NCBI GenBank assembly: GCA_045617725.1
Contig: JAZLJD010000028.1
Location: 7,298-71,297, forward strand
Direction: 5' to 3'
DNA length: 64,000 bases
DNA from: JAZLJD01 sp045617725
GTDB lineage: Bacteria; Bacillota; Clostridia; Lachnospirales; Lachnospiraceae
The position numbers and the translations under genes are program-made. The notes beneath the pieces were generated by a model. That model saw only the letters and a list, made by a program, of their open reading frames with translations, had not been told where the DNA came from and did not search any database. Position 1 is the stretch's first letter. Every line of letters starts with the position of its first letter. Shown here piece after piece: positions 8,191-17,559 of the stretch.

Positions 8191-8287
8191 GTCGCGCATA
8201 AAGATGATGTGGGGGAGCTGTTTTTGTGACTATCGTTGTAAAATGCCTGGTTTCTTTGCAAAAAACTAGGCATTTTGTTGTTTTTAG
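8191..8287 (+). ncRNA. Possible small RNA or attenuated leader
   Basis: The transcript from P1 would be about 95 nt. It ends at a hairpin with stem AAAATGCCT (8240-8248) and AGGCATTTT (8268-8276) followed by TGTTGTTTTT. A GGGGGAG run at about 8211-8217 precedes no useful reading frame. It matches no RNA family I know, including the cyclic-di-GMP riboswitches. Confidence 0.4.
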
Positions 8288-8299
8288 GCGGGTTTTAGG

Positions 8300-8328
8300 T
8301 TGAAGTTCTAATTTACATAATATATAAT
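8300..8328 (+). promoter_or_regulatory. Promoter P2 for the pilus operon
   Basis: TTGAAG at 8300-8305 and TATAAT at 8323-8328 with the ideal 17-bp spacer. It lies downstream of the P1 terminator and would start transcription near 8335, leaving a leader of about 144 nt before pilB. Confidence 0.7.
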
Positions 8329-8340
8329 TGTACTTAACTA

Positions 8341-8440
8341 GCCCCTTCTTTACAGAATACTATGTAAACCGATTTACTTAACAATGTTTCGACAGAATGA
8401 AACGTTAAGTGGCCGGGATGGGAGAAGTATTATGAAGGGC
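8341..8440 (+). promoter_or_regulatory. Branched pilB leader (candidate cis-regulatory RNA)
   Basis: Three helices can be drawn: GCCCCTTC (8341-8348) with GAAGGGC (8434-8440, one bulge) closing the domain; TTTAC with GTAAA (about 8350-8368); and ACTTAAC + GTTTC (8376-8390, with AAT bulged) with GAAAC + GTTAAGT (8399-8410). This gives a three-way junction. It does not match the conserved bases of known cyclic-di-GMP riboswitches. Confidence 0.35.
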
Positions 8441-8478
8441 AGTACAGTATAATCAAAACCGGTGGATGGGAACGATAC

Positions 8479-10173
8479 ATGGCGGATTATTTACGCAGAA
8501 AAGTACGCTTGGGTGACCTGCTTTTGGAAGCAGGGGTCATCAATCTTCAGCAACTCGAACGCGCACTCCAATTACAAAAGGAAGGCAACGGCCGTAAGCT
8601 GGGTGAGACACTCCTTGACGAGAACATGGTCTCCGAGGATCAGCTTGCACGAGTATTAAGCGAGCAGCTTGGCTTTGAGCTGATTGACCTGACCAATATC
8701 GCAATTTCAGACGAGGTCTTGAACCTGGTCAGCGTCAGCATCCTTAAAAAGAAGAAAGCACTTCCTATTGAGTACGCTCAAAACAATACAAACATCCTTC
8801 GCGTCGCAATGGCGGACCCGCTTGATTTGGACACGATCGATGACATTTCCATCATCACAGGTTGCCAGGTGGAACCCCTGATTGCCACCAGCCGCAGCAT
8901 CATGCTCGCGATTGACCGCTTTTTCGGTCAGGAAGAAGTTGCCTCCGCACTGGAGCAGTTTGCCAAAGAAAAACTCACAGTGGAAGAGGAGGACGAGTAC
9001 AGCGAGGATATCAATTCATCCCCCGTCGTTATGCTTGTTAAGGACCTCATTGAGAAGGCTGCCCGTCAGAGAGCATCCGATATTCACATTGAAGCCCTTG
9101 AGAAATATGTAAGAGTCCGTTACCGTATCGACGGTGCTCTCTATGAGCGTGTTCGTTACGATATCAAGATTCTCCCCGCCATCGTTGCACGTATCAAAAT
9201 CATCGGTGGCATGGACATCGCCGAAAAGCGTAAGCCGCAGGACGGTCGTATCACGCAGGTTGTTGACCGCGTTGAGTACGATATCCGTGTTTCCGTTTTG
9301 CCTTCGGTTTGGGGAGAGAAGATAGTAATGCGTCTTGCCGCCAAGCAGGCCCTTTCCCGTGAGAAGAGCCGCCTCGGTTTACGACCGGATGAGATGCAAC
9401 ACTTTGATCACATTTTGAAGAATCCGCATGGAATTATGCTGGTTACCGGTCCTACCGGTTCCGGTAAGTCCACGACACTATATACGGCCCTTTCGGAACT
9501 CAACACCGAGCATGTTAACATCATAACGGTCGAGGACCCCGTCGAGGCCAATATCGATGGTATCAACCAGGTTCAGACGAACAACAAGGCAGACCTTACC
9601 TTTGCTTCGGCCCTTCGAAGCATCCTCCGTCAGGACCCCGATATCATTATGATCGGTGAGATTCGAGACCATGAGACCGCATCCATTGCAGTACAGGCCT
9701 CCATCACAGGTCACCTTGTAGTTTCCACACTGCATACAAACTCATCGGCCAGCACCATTACCCGTCTTGCGGATATGGGCATTGAGCCGTACCTGATAGC
9801 AGATTCCGTCATCGGCGTTATCGCACAGCGACTTGTCCGTGTTCTGTGCCCCGAGTGTAAGAAGGGACATTATGCAACAGAAGAGGAGCTCGAACAGCTC
9901 GGTCTGAAATCCGGCACGCAGCAAGTCATCTACGAGGCCTGCGGTTGCCCCCGTTGTGACAATATGGGTTATCACGGCCGTACCGGTGTTTACGAAATCA
10001 TGGAGATGACGCACGACCTCAAGAAGATCGTTGCCCGCAACGGCAGCGCCGACGAAATCAAAGAGCAGGCTTTAAAGGACGGTATGCATACCCTACGTAT
10101 GGCCGCAGCCCGCGACGTAATCGACGGCATTACTACCATTTCCGAGATGATGAAGGTATCCTTTGATATCTAA
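8479..10173 (+). CDS. pilB: Type IV pilus extension ATPase PilB (GspE family)
   Basis: 564 residues. Residues 1-150 form an MshEN-type domain with the doubled pattern RLGDLLLEAGVI..QL..ALQLQ and LGETLLDENMVSEDQLARVL; in related ATPases this fold binds cyclic-di-GMP. The catalytic part has Walker A GPTGSGKSTT from residue 324, the Asp box VEDPVE, Walker B IIMIGEIRD and the His box GHLVVSTLHT. A four-cysteine zinc motif (CPEC and CPRC, about residues 456-500) is typical of PilB/GspE. It should power pilin polymerisation at the inner face of the membrane. It is the first gene of the pilus operon; pilC follows after 20 bp. Confidence 0.95.
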   Translation: MADYLRRKVRLGDLLLEAGVINLQQLERALQLQKEGNGRKLGETLLDENMVSEDQLARVLSEQLGFELIDLTNIAISDEVLNLVSVSILKKKKALPIEYAQNNTNILRVAMADPLDLDTIDDISIITGCQVEPLIATSRSIMLAIDRFFGQEEVASALEQFAKEKLTVEEEDEYSEDINSSPVVMLVKDLIEKAARQRASDIHIEALEKYVRVRYRIDGALYERVRYDIKILPAIVARIKIIGGMDIAEKRKPQDGRITQVVDRVEYDIRVSVLPSVWGEKIVMRLAAKQALSREKSRLGLRPDEMQHFDHILKNPHGIMLVTGPTGSGKSTTLYTALSELNTEHVNIITVEDPVEANIDGINQVQTNNKADLTFASALRSILRQDPDIIMIGEIRDHETASIAVQASITGHLVVSTLHTNSSASTITRLADMGIEPYLIADSVIGVIAQRLVRVLCPECKKGHYATEEELEQLGLKSGTQQVIYEACGCPRCDNMGYHGRTGVYEIMEMTHDLKKIVARNGSADEIKEQALKDGMHTLRMAAARDVIDGITTISEMMKVSFDI

Positions 10174-10193
10174 TAAATATATGTGGAGGAATT

Positions 10194-11405
10194 ATGACAT
10201 TCGGCTATGAAGCATTAACTGCAGCCGGCAAGACAGTAAAAGGCTCGATTGAAGCTGAAACCGTAGAGGCGGCCAAAAACCAAGTCAGGCAGCAGGGTCT
10301 TACTGTCGTCAGTATCGGCGAGCAGTCCTTAATGAATAAAGATCTGAATATCGAAATCGGTGGGAAACCGAAGGCCAAAGACATGTCTCTGTTCTGCCGG
10401 CAGTTCGTATCCATGACCAAAGCAGGTGTATCCATTCTGGAGGCCTTGAAACTCCTAACGGAGCAGACCGAGAATGTGAAGCTTAAGAAGGCTACGGCAG
10501 AGGTACGGGCTAGCGTCGAGAAAGGTATGACACTTTCCGATGCGATGGCAGAGCATCCCAAGATTTTCTCGGACCTCATGGTCAATCTGGTGGCGGCCGG
10601 TGAATCCTCCGGTTCCCTTGACAATGCACTGACCCGTCTGGCAGTTCAGTTTGAACGTACCACCAAGACGAACGGCCTTATTAAGAAGGCGATGATTTAT
10701 CCTATCATCATCGTATGTCTGACCATAGCCATCGTAGTCGTTATGCTGCTCGTAATCGTTCCGAGATACGTTACGATGTTCGGGGAACTTGGTACGGACC
10801 TTCCGAAAATAACCATGTCGGTTGTAAACGGAAGCCGGTTTCTACAGGATTACTGGATGATATACGGACCGATTCTGATCGGAGTGATTGTGGGTATTAG
10901 GATGTTTTCCGCTACCTCTGCCGGCAAGCATGTATTTCATAAGATTGTATTGAAGCTTCCGATTTCGAAGGACCTTATCATAAAGCAGTCGTCCTCCATG
11001 ATGTCCCGAACCCTTGCCACCCTGATGGCGGCCGGTGTTCCCCTCGTGGAAGCGGTGGATATCACCGCAAGTACCATGACGAATGTGTACTTTAAGGAAG
11101 CACTTGAAGCGTGTCGCGATGGTATCCTCATCGGACAGCCGCTTTCAAGACCCCTTCAGGACTGCGGCCTGTTCCCTCCGATGGTTTACCACATGACCCG
11201 TATCGGTGAGGAATCCGGTAGTACCGAGGATATGCTCAACAAGCTGGCGGATTATTACGATGAGGAAGTCGAGGAAGCGGTAGGAGCATTTACAGCAGCC
11301 CTCGAACCTCTCATGATTATCGTAATGGCCGGTGTGGTTGGTTATATCGTAGCCGCCCTCATGGCACCCATGCTTTCCATGTACAACGCCCTCAACGGCA
11401 TTTAA
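10194..11405 (+). CDS. pilC: Type IV pilus inner-membrane platform protein PilC
   Basis: 403 residues, the family length. Two GspF-type domains are visible: residues about 67-190 (DMSLFCRQFVSMTKAGVSI, VAAGESSGSLDNAL) and about 270-395 (SSSMMSRTLATLMAAGVPL, MTRIGEESGSTEDML). Membrane helices occur at about 170-190, 220-240 and 375-395. PilC couples the PilB and PilT motors to the pilin at the membrane. GGAGG lies just before the ATG. After the stop, 73 bp with a weak CGTTCG/CGGACG hairpin separate it from the pilin gene. Confidence 0.95.
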   Translation: MTFGYEALTAAGKTVKGSIEAETVEAAKNQVRQQGLTVVSIGEQSLMNKDLNIEIGGKPKAKDMSLFCRQFVSMTKAGVSILEALKLLTEQTENVKLKKATAEVRASVEKGMTLSDAMAEHPKIFSDLMVNLVAAGESSGSLDNALTRLAVQFERTTKTNGLIKKAMIYPIIIVCLTIAIVVVMLLVIVPRYVTMFGELGTDLPKITMSVVNGSRFLQDYWMIYGPILIGVIVGIRMFSATSAGKHVFHKIVLKLPISKDLIIKQSSSMMSRTLATLMAAGVPLVEAVDITASTMTNVYFKEALEACRDGILIGQPLSRPLQDCGLFPPMVYHMTRIGEESGSTEDMLNKLADYYDEEVEEAVGAFTAALEPLMIIVMAGVVGYIVAALMAPMLSMYNALNGI

Positions 11406-11478
11406 TCTTGAATCACTCGTTCGTGTAGGGACGGACGTTTGAGATATAAATAATCTTATCTAAAAGGAGACAAATTTT

Positions 11479-11874
11479 ATGAAGAAGTTAAACAACAAAG
11501 GCTTTTCCTTAGTAGAGCTCATCATCGTTATCGCTATCATGGTTATCCTGGTAGCAGTTATTGCTCCTCAGTACACCAAGTTCGTTAATAACTCCAAGGT
11601 TTCTACTGACATTCAGACTGCATCTGATATGGCTACTGCTATCGATGTAGAAATTGCAGATGGCACCTATACGGCAGCTACGATTACAACCTACGAAGCT
11701 ACTGCTTCCAAACTTGGCGGTACCTGGGATATTACTGCTGACGATGCTACCGGTGTTAGCCAGATTACCTTATCAGTTGGTGGTGGTACATATGAGTGCT
11801 ATCCGAATCCCGAATCTGCTGGTACTATTAAGGGTATCGGAAATACCACTGCTAATGGCGGTCTTAAGAAGTAA
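11479..11874 (+). CDS. pilA: Major-type prepilin PilA
   Basis: 131 residues. A 7-residue leader (MKKLNNK) ends in G before the processing site G/FSLVE, with Glu5 and a following hydrophobic helix (IIVIAIMVILVAVIA). The mature head is short, rich in Thr, Ala and Gly, with one Cys near the C-terminal third. AAGGAGA lies before the ATG. Its codons look optimised (many GCT, GTT and ACT), unlike the other pilin genes here, which suggests high expression and supports the major-pilin call. PilD, encoded next, should process it. Confidence 0.9.
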   Translation: MKKLNNKGFSLVELIIVIAIMVILVAVIAPQYTKFVNNSKVSTDIQTASDMATAIDVEIADGTYTAATITTYEATASKLGGTWDITADDATGVSQITLSVGGGTYECYPNPESAGTIKGIGNTTANGGLKK

Positions 11875-11908
11875 TACCCCTTTGAATACTTGGATTTAGG
11901 AGACCGAA

Positions 11909-12676
11909 ATGCCCGAATTTCTTCTTTTTCTGCCCATGTATGTGGCAGCATTCCTTTTTGGCATCGTAATAGGCTCGTTCCTTAACGTATGCATATACAG
12001 GATCCCTAAAAAAGAGAATATTGCAAAGGTAAGAAGCCACTGTATGAGTTGCGGTTACCGGCTTGCCTGGTACGACCTCGTGCCCCTGTTTTCTTACCTT
12101 TGCCTTCGGGGCAAGTGTCGAAAGTGCGGAGCGCATCTGTCAGTGCAGTACCCTCTGATCGAGGCTGCGAATGGCTTGGGCTACGTGCTTATACTTGCGG
12201 TGAACGGAGTGAATATAGAATCCCTACTCTATATGCTCCTTTTTTCCGCACTTTTAGCACTTAGTGTAATTGATTTCAGAACCTATGAGATTCCGGTGGG
12301 ATTCAATATCTTCATCGGATTTTTGGGACTTGTTCGTTTGATAACGGACTACCGGAACTGGTTACTTTACGTAATCGGCGCCGTTTCCGTGAGTCTCTTT
12401 TTATACGTACTTTATCTTGTAAGCCGCGGTCGGGCTATCGGCGGTGGCGACATTAAGTTAATGGCTGCCTGTGGTCTGCTCACAGGATGGAAATGCAGCA
12501 TCCTTGCTTTTTGCATCGGATGTGTTTTGGGCGGTTTCATACATTTGATCCGTATGAAAGTATCACATAAGGACAGAGTCCTTGCTATGGGACCGTATCT
12601 GTCTGCAGGAGTAATGATCTCTGCACTTTGGGGAGAGGAAATCATCAGTTGGTATCTGGCCTACTGTGGTTTTTAA
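11909..12676 (+). CDS. pilD: Prepilin peptidase and N-methyltransferase PilD
   Basis: 255 residues, A24 aspartic peptidase family. The N-terminal domain contains FGIVIGSFLNVCIYR and the two zinc-type pairs CMSC and CRKC that mark the methyltransferase half. The catalytic aspartates are in IDFRTYEIP and in GGGDIKL (the GxGD motif). Seven to eight membrane helices are evident. It cleaves the leader of PilA and the minor prepilins and methylates the new N terminus. AGGAGA precedes the ATG. The stop is followed by 77 bp before the pilM part, with a weak TTGATC-N15-TATTAT pair (12688-12714) that might be an internal promoter. Confidence 0.95.
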   Translation: MPEFLLFLPMYVAAFLFGIVIGSFLNVCIYRIPKKENIAKVRSHCMSCGYRLAWYDLVPLFSYLCLRGKCRKCGAHLSVQYPLIEAANGLGYVLILAVNGVNIESLLYMLLFSALLALSVIDFRTYEIPVGFNIFIGFLGLVRLITDYRNWLLYVIGAVSVSLFLYVLYLVSRGRAIGGGDIKLMAACGLLTGWKCSILAFCIGCVLGGFIHLIRMKVSHKDRVLAMGPYLSAGVMISALWGEEIISWYLAYCGF

Positions 12677-12753
12677 TTTTTAGATAATTGATCTATGCTA
12701 AATTCGACTATTATGTTTTAACAAACATGAAATAGAACTGAAAGGGAAATGTC

Positions 12754-14727
12754 ATGTCAAAGATTCTCAGCATTGAGATGGGGACTCTTCTTACGAGGGT
12801 CAGTGAAATTGATTATCGTACGAAGTCACCGAAGCTGTACAAAAGTGTTACCGTTTCATCACCGGAAGGCCTTGTAGAGGATGGCTTTGTAGGCGATAAT
12901 GCCGCATTTGCCAGCACGATTAAGGCTGCACTGTCCATGAACAAAATGAAGTCCAAACAGGTTATTTTCTCTGTTTCGTCTTCTAAAATTGTTACGCGTG
13001 AAGCCATTCTTCCGATTATGAAACCCAATCAGTTGGATGCTATGATCCGTACCAACATTACGGATTATCTCCCGATTGACTTAAATAACTTCGAACTGGC
13101 CCACATGGTTATTGGCACCCAGAAGGATGACGAGGGTGTACTTCGAAACCGCGTGCTGATTATGGCAGCGGACAAGACCCTGATTGACAGCTATGCGGCC
13201 TTTGCGGATGCGCTCGGCCTTAAGATGGAAGGTATTGATTATTCCGGTAATTCGGTCTTCCAGATTATGAAGAACGAATGCAAAGAAGAAACCGAGATGG
13301 TTATCAAGGTCGAAGAAAAGTCCACGACTTGTACCATTATTTCCGGTAAGGAACTCGTTATGCAGCGTAATATCGCTTACGGTATGGAGAACGCTGTATA
13401 TGAAGTCATTGAGAATCAGGTATTTTCCGCAAGAACCTACGACCAGGCACTCAATATCTTAAAAGGAAAGACCTGCCTGCGTTCGACCATTTCGGAAGCT
13501 ACCCGTGTCATTGAAAGCAATGAGGTGGAGAGTGACGATGAGGCACTTCTGCATGCGAAAGGTGAAGTAACCGCGTCCCTGGCAGGCCTCGTTTCCAATG
13601 TTGCCCGTGTTATCGACCTTTACAACAGCCGTAATGCGGACCATCCCGTTAAGAAAGTAGAATTGATTGGTTTGGGCTCGGATATTTCCGGTCTGTCCAA
13701 ACTTATGACGAATGAGCTGGGCGTCAAGACCAGTGTTGTCAACAATGTAACCGGCGTGAACTTCGGACATGCTGCCATTGAAGGTGCTACAGGACGTTAT
13801 ATCGCAGTAGCCGGTGCAGCCATCGCTCCCGTCGGATTTATGGCAGAAGAGAAGAAGGCCGCAGAACTCGGCAAGGTAAACTATACGAACCTTTCCATTC
13901 TGTGCGCAGTACTTTTTATCCTTGTATGCGGCGTAATGGCTTATTTCTCCTTAATCCCGTATGTGGATGAGCAGACCCGTGAGACCTATCTTAAGAGTCA
14001 GGAAGCCATTTACCAACCCTATGAGAAGACGTATAAGGAATACACCGGAACGGAAGCTTTGTATGCGGAAATCCGAAACGCTTATCATTCCACGAAGAAC
14101 CCGAATGATAATGTTTTGAGACTCCTTTACGAGATGGAGAACCGACTTCCGCAGAATGCACTTTTGGAAGAGTTCCATTCCGATGATCAGACCGTGGTAA
14201 TTACCATGGCTGTTCCTTCCATTGAGGAAGCCGGTGAGGTAATTGAGGTATTCCGTGAGTTTGAAGCACTGGATACGGTGCATGTGGACGAAATAAACAA
14301 TGAAGTTCTTTCTCCGGAAGACTGGTACGACCGTGAGACGCGTATCCTGAAGGCTTACTATAACCGTATGATTGAAGAGGGTGGCGAGAATCAGGAAACA
14401 ATCGAGGCTGCCGAAGCATATTACGCACTGCAGGATTTTGTGAACCAGCTGATTTCGGCGGTCATGCAGCTTCAGATTGAACTGAGCGAATACAGCGGCG
14501 ATATGCTGTTCTACTATAATTCTCCGGACAGTGACGAAGAGAAAGCGTCACTTACCGAGGAGAGCATGGCAGACCGCCTGTTCGGACAGAGATTGGATAA
14601 TGAACCGGATGCGGAAGGCAATGAGGTACGCCTTGGCAAGGAGCCCATCAACATTGCAAGCCGTTTCACCATTACCTGTACGTACAAACCGCTTAACAAT
14701 GATCAGTATGCAGAGGAGGCAGAATAA
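12754..14727 (+). CDS. pilM: PilM-PilN fusion, type IV pilus assembly
   Basis: 657 residues. Residues 1 to about 365 are a PilM actin-like ATPase domain (SIEMGTLLTRVSEI at the start, PIMKPNQLDAMIRTNITDYLPID, VELIGLGSDISGLSKLM, YIAVAGAAIAP). A single membrane helix follows at about 382-402, then an extracytoplasmic PilN-like coiled-coil and ferredoxin-like part. PilM and PilN are separate in proteobacteria; a PilMN fusion is known in Clostridioides difficile. The region after residue 520 is longer than usual for PilN and rich in acidic residues. It should link the cytoplasmic motor to the PilO alignment complex. Its stop overlaps the next start by one base. Confidence 0.85.
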   Translation: MSKILSIEMGTLLTRVSEIDYRTKSPKLYKSVTVSSPEGLVEDGFVGDNAAFASTIKAALSMNKMKSKQVIFSVSSSKIVTREAILPIMKPNQLDAMIRTNITDYLPIDLNNFELAHMVIGTQKDDEGVLRNRVLIMAADKTLIDSYAAFADALGLKMEGIDYSGNSVFQIMKNECKEETEMVIKVEEKSTTCTIISGKELVMQRNIAYGMENAVYEVIENQVFSARTYDQALNILKGKTCLRSTISEATRVIESNEVESDDEALLHAKGEVTASLAGLVSNVARVIDLYNSRNADHPVKKVELIGLGSDISGLSKLMTNELGVKTSVVNNVTGVNFGHAAIEGATGRYIAVAGAAIAPVGFMAEEKKAAELGKVNYTNLSILCAVLFILVCGVMAYFSLIPYVDEQTRETYLKSQEAIYQPYEKTYKEYTGTEALYAEIRNAYHSTKNPNDNVLRLLYEMENRLPQNALLEEFHSDDQTVVITMAVPSIEEAGEVIEVFREFEALDTVHVDEINNEVLSPEDWYDRETRILKAYYNRMIEEGGENQETIEAAEAYYALQDFVNQLISAVMQLQIELSEYSGDMLFYYNSPDSDEEKASLTEESMADRLFGQRLDNEPDAEGNEVRLGKEPINIASRFTITCTYKPLNNDQYAEEAE

Positions 14728-15422
14728 TGAAGGGAACGAATAAATCACAACAGATTTTCCTTTACATAGTACTCCTTGGCATCCTTGCAATCGCACTCGT
14801 ATACTTCTTTGTTTACACAAAGTATAACGACGAGACTGCGGCTCTTAAGAACCGCAACGATACGCTTCAGAAGCGTGTTGAGTCCTTAAAGCAGTACTAT
14901 GACGATTACGAGAATTACTGTGTCGGCATGGACCACATGAATTCGGATATTGACAATTGGCTGAATGAATTCCCGAGTGAAGTCCGGGAAGAGGATGTGG
15001 TGAAGCTGGCCCTCAATTGCCTTGATGAGGCAGAGATTTTCTATCAGACCGTTACCACGCCTGAAAAAGAGGAAATCGCAGCCATTGATCCTACGCTGAT
15101 TGCCGCCGGAACCTATGAAGGCTGCGGCGAAAACTTAAACTTTGACGTAGTAAAAGGCAGTTATACCCTGCAGCTTGATTACGAGAACTTAAAGAACATG
15201 GTGAAGGTAATCAACCAAAAGAGCGAACGAAGCTCCTTAAGAGACATCACCCTTGTGTATGACAAGGATTTGTGTTGCCTCGCCGGAACGACCGACGTGG
15301 ATTTCTATTCGGTACAGGGCACGGGCAAGGAGTACGTACAGCCTGATTTTGAAGATTATCTGGCCGGCCTCAGACAGCTTTTTGCAGGCAAGTTTGAAAG
15401 AGCAACGCAGGAAGAGGAATAA
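14727..15422 (+). CDS. PilO-like pilus alignment protein
   Basis: 231 residues. A short cytoplasmic N terminus, a membrane helix at about residues 10-30 (FLYIVLLGILAIALVYFFVY), a coiled coil at 35-60 and an extracytoplasmic alpha/beta domain. This is the PilO architecture, although sequence identity to PilO is not obvious by eye. It begins inside the stop codon of the PilMN gene, so translation is probably coupled. The call rests mainly on architecture and position. Confidence 0.7.
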   Translation: MKGTNKSQQIFLYIVLLGILAIALVYFFVYTKYNDETAALKNRNDTLQKRVESLKQYYDDYENYCVGMDHMNSDIDNWLNEFPSEVREEDVVKLALNCLDEAEIFYQTVTTPEKEEIAAIDPTLIAAGTYEGCGENLNFDVVKGSYTLQLDYENLKNMVKVINQKSERSSLRDITLVYDKDLCCLAGTTDVDFYSVQGTGKEYVQPDFEDYLAGLRQLFAGKFERATQEEE

Positions 15423-15448
15423 TCCACCGTTTTTTAGAGGATGCCTTT

Positions 15449-16852
15449 ATGACCTTGAAAAAGTGTAAAAAACTGAATAATAAAGGTATGAGTATTGTTG
15501 AGCTGATTATTGCGATTATGATTATTGCAATCGCCGGAACTGCGATACTGCATTGCATCGTTACCAGCGTGAATATTAACCGCAAGGCTCGCGAAAAACA
15601 AACCGTAACAACGGCGGCACAGTCCGTCATGGAAGGCTTCAAAGCCTATAACATCGAAAGTATTGTCCGCCAGTTTGACCCCGCTCAGGCCGATACCATG
15701 AAGGTCGTTATTAATCCCGTAGCGGGAACGGCAGTTGTTTCTCAAGACCCCGGGAATGGTAAGTACGTTTTTGCCATGCATAATTATGAATGTGACGGGG
15801 AGACCTACGATGCACTTATAAAGGTGAATCCCTTAAGTACCATCGATGCTTCCTACAGCGGCGAGCTCGATTACGTCACGGCAGAGGGCATCAATCCTTA
15901 CATGGATGCGATTTACGTGCCGCAGTCGGTTGATGCATCAGCGGACCAGGATGCATATGTTCAGATCATGGATGAAGTTGCGGATGCACTCAATGCGGCC
16001 GAAACCTACCAGCGCGGTAGTTCTACGCAGTGGTGGTACAGCCTGGACGGCGACCTTACAAAGCTTTCAACGGCACGCCCCGGCGAATCTGCAGTCCCCA
16101 AAAAGATTGATAAGTCCAAGGTCAAGATTACGAAGACCACGGATGTTACAGCGTCCACGGACGGCACCGGAACGACCAAGGTAACCGTCAAGATTAAGTA
16201 CGATTACAAGGTCAATGCCCATCCTTACCGAGAGGCGGCGGGCACCGGCTACAACAACAAGAATTTGAACCTTACAGGCTCCGTTACCGTTTCCACCGAC
16301 CGCGAGATTTACAATAACAGCGCGACCAAGGCGGACGGTGCAGCGCTTGACAGTATTTACTTCTTCTATTATCCGGCTTTCGCCAAAGAGGAAGCAGGCT
16401 ATGTTGACAAAGAAGTATTGAATTTTACGACAAACGGAACGGGACAGAAGCTTTATATCTACAAGCAGATGAATCCGACCTTTACGGATATCCAGAATTC
16501 CACGTATGAAGCGTACGGCCCTTACAGTCCTTACGTGTATACCTATATGGTTAACCCGGGTGGTGTATCCCATAAGAAGGATGATGCGTTTGAAATCTTC
16601 TGGAATCTGTGCGGAAAGGTTGCAAAGCCCGAAGATACAGGCTATTCCTTCCGGCTTAACGATGCGACCTTAAGCAGCTCGAGTACCGGTTATCACCGCT
16701 GCGAAAGCCACGCGGCAACCACCAGTACGATGCAGGTCAGCGAGTATTTGAATTTTGCCGTGGATGTTGAGATTTATAAGTCTTCCACGGATATTTCCAC
16801 CGTAGGTACAACAGATTTACTTTATACACTAAACGGTTCCAAGTTTGACTAA
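15449..16852 (+). CDS. Large minor prepilin (PilV/GspI-like N terminus)
   Basis: 467 residues. A 13-residue leader (MTLKKCKKLNNKG) precedes the processing site G/MSIVE with Glu5, followed by a hydrophobic helix (IIAIMIIAIAGTAILHCIV). The exported part is about 430 residues, far larger than ordinary minor pilins. It is rich in Tyr, Thr and Ser and has Cys residues near the C terminus that could pair. The head may be an adhesive or tip domain; that is inference. It lies in a row of four minor prepilin genes, the arrangement used for tip complexes in type IV pilus and type II secretion systems. Confidence 0.75.
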   Translation: MTLKKCKKLNNKGMSIVELIIAIMIIAIAGTAILHCIVTSVNINRKAREKQTVTTAAQSVMEGFKAYNIESIVRQFDPAQADTMKVVINPVAGTAVVSQDPGNGKYVFAMHNYECDGETYDALIKVNPLSTIDASYSGELDYVTAEGINPYMDAIYVPQSVDASADQDAYVQIMDEVADALNAAETYQRGSSTQWWYSLDGDLTKLSTARPGESAVPKKIDKSKVKITKTTDVTASTDGTGTTKVTVKIKYDYKVNAHPYREAAGTGYNNKNLNLTGSVTVSTDREIYNNSATKADGAALDSIYFFYYPAFAKEEAGYVDKEVLNFTTNGTGQKLYIYKQMNPTFTDIQNSTYEAYGPYSPYVYTYMVNPGGVSHKKDDAFEIFWNLCGKVAKPEDTGYSFRLNDATLSSSSTGYHRCESHAATTSTMQVSEYLNFAVDVEIYKSSTDISTVGTTDLLYTLNGSKFD

Positions 16853-16868
16853 TCAAAGAGGATACTGC

Positions 16869-17546
16869 ATGAAGAAGAGAAATCTTTGGAAACTGAATAA
16901 CAGTGGTTCGTCCCTTGTCACGGTTGTTGTTGTCGTAACATTCCTTACGATTATTACCACAACACTGCTTTATGTGGCCGGCATGAATTTCCAGATGAAG
17001 GCCACCGATCAGGCTACCAAGGAATGCTTCTACGAGGCCGAGACCGGACTTGAGGAAATGAAAACTTCCATTGCCGAAATGGTAGCGGAGTGTGCGACGA
17101 AGACCCGTTCCCAGGTCATGAGTCGTTATGCAGGTATCAGCGGAAGTGCGAGAGAGCTTCTTTTTCAGTCGAATTTCTGTAACGCCATGATGGATGAATG
17201 GAATAACCGTGCAACTGTACCGGGTGCTGCGCCCGATTACGAGGCGGCACTAAAGTCCCTGGTCGGAACGGCGTATAAGAGCTCCGTTTTCGTAACGGCG
17301 GCAGGACAGGGCAAGATGGAAGTTGTGAGTGGCGAGTTATTTATTCGCGGCGTTCAGTATATTTATACGGATTCAGACGGATATACTACGATTATTACGA
17401 CGGATTTCCGCATCCTTCCTCCGGAGTACGGTTACGAATCCGATGTAAGTATTATCACCCCGATTCCGGGGGAGACCGTGGATACGACCAAGAAAAAAGT
17501 GGAAGTATCTGAGTATGTGGTGTATACTAATTGGATAAAGCAGTAA
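16869..17546 (+). CDS. Minor prepilin lacking Glu5 (PilX/GspK-like)
   Basis: 225 residues from the ATG at 16869, which has AAAGAGGA about 7 bp upstream. A start at 16845 would overlap the previous gene and lacks this site. The N terminus is MKKRNLWKLNNSG, then SSLVTVVVVVTFLTI. The usual Glu5 is Thr, as in GspK/PilX-type pilins that sit at the very tip. The second conserved part, KECFYEAETGLEE, resembles the YxAEaGl motif of PilX proteins. Confidence 0.7.
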   Translation: MKKRNLWKLNNSGSSLVTVVVVVTFLTIITTTLLYVAGMNFQMKATDQATKECFYEAETGLEEMKTSIAEMVAECATKTRSQVMSRYAGISGSARELLFQSNFCNAMMDEWNNRATVPGAAPDYEAALKSLVGTAYKSSVFVTAAGQGKMEVVSGELFIRGVQYIYTDSDGYTTIITTDFRILPPEYGYESDVSIITPIPGETVDTTKKKVEVSEYVVYTNWIKQ

Positions 17547-17559
17547 TCGGAGAGACAGT

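Noticed and set aside
8191..8440. Cyclic-di-GMP-I or -II riboswitch before pilB
   Set aside because: The conserved core bases of either class could not be found; only generic hairpins are present.
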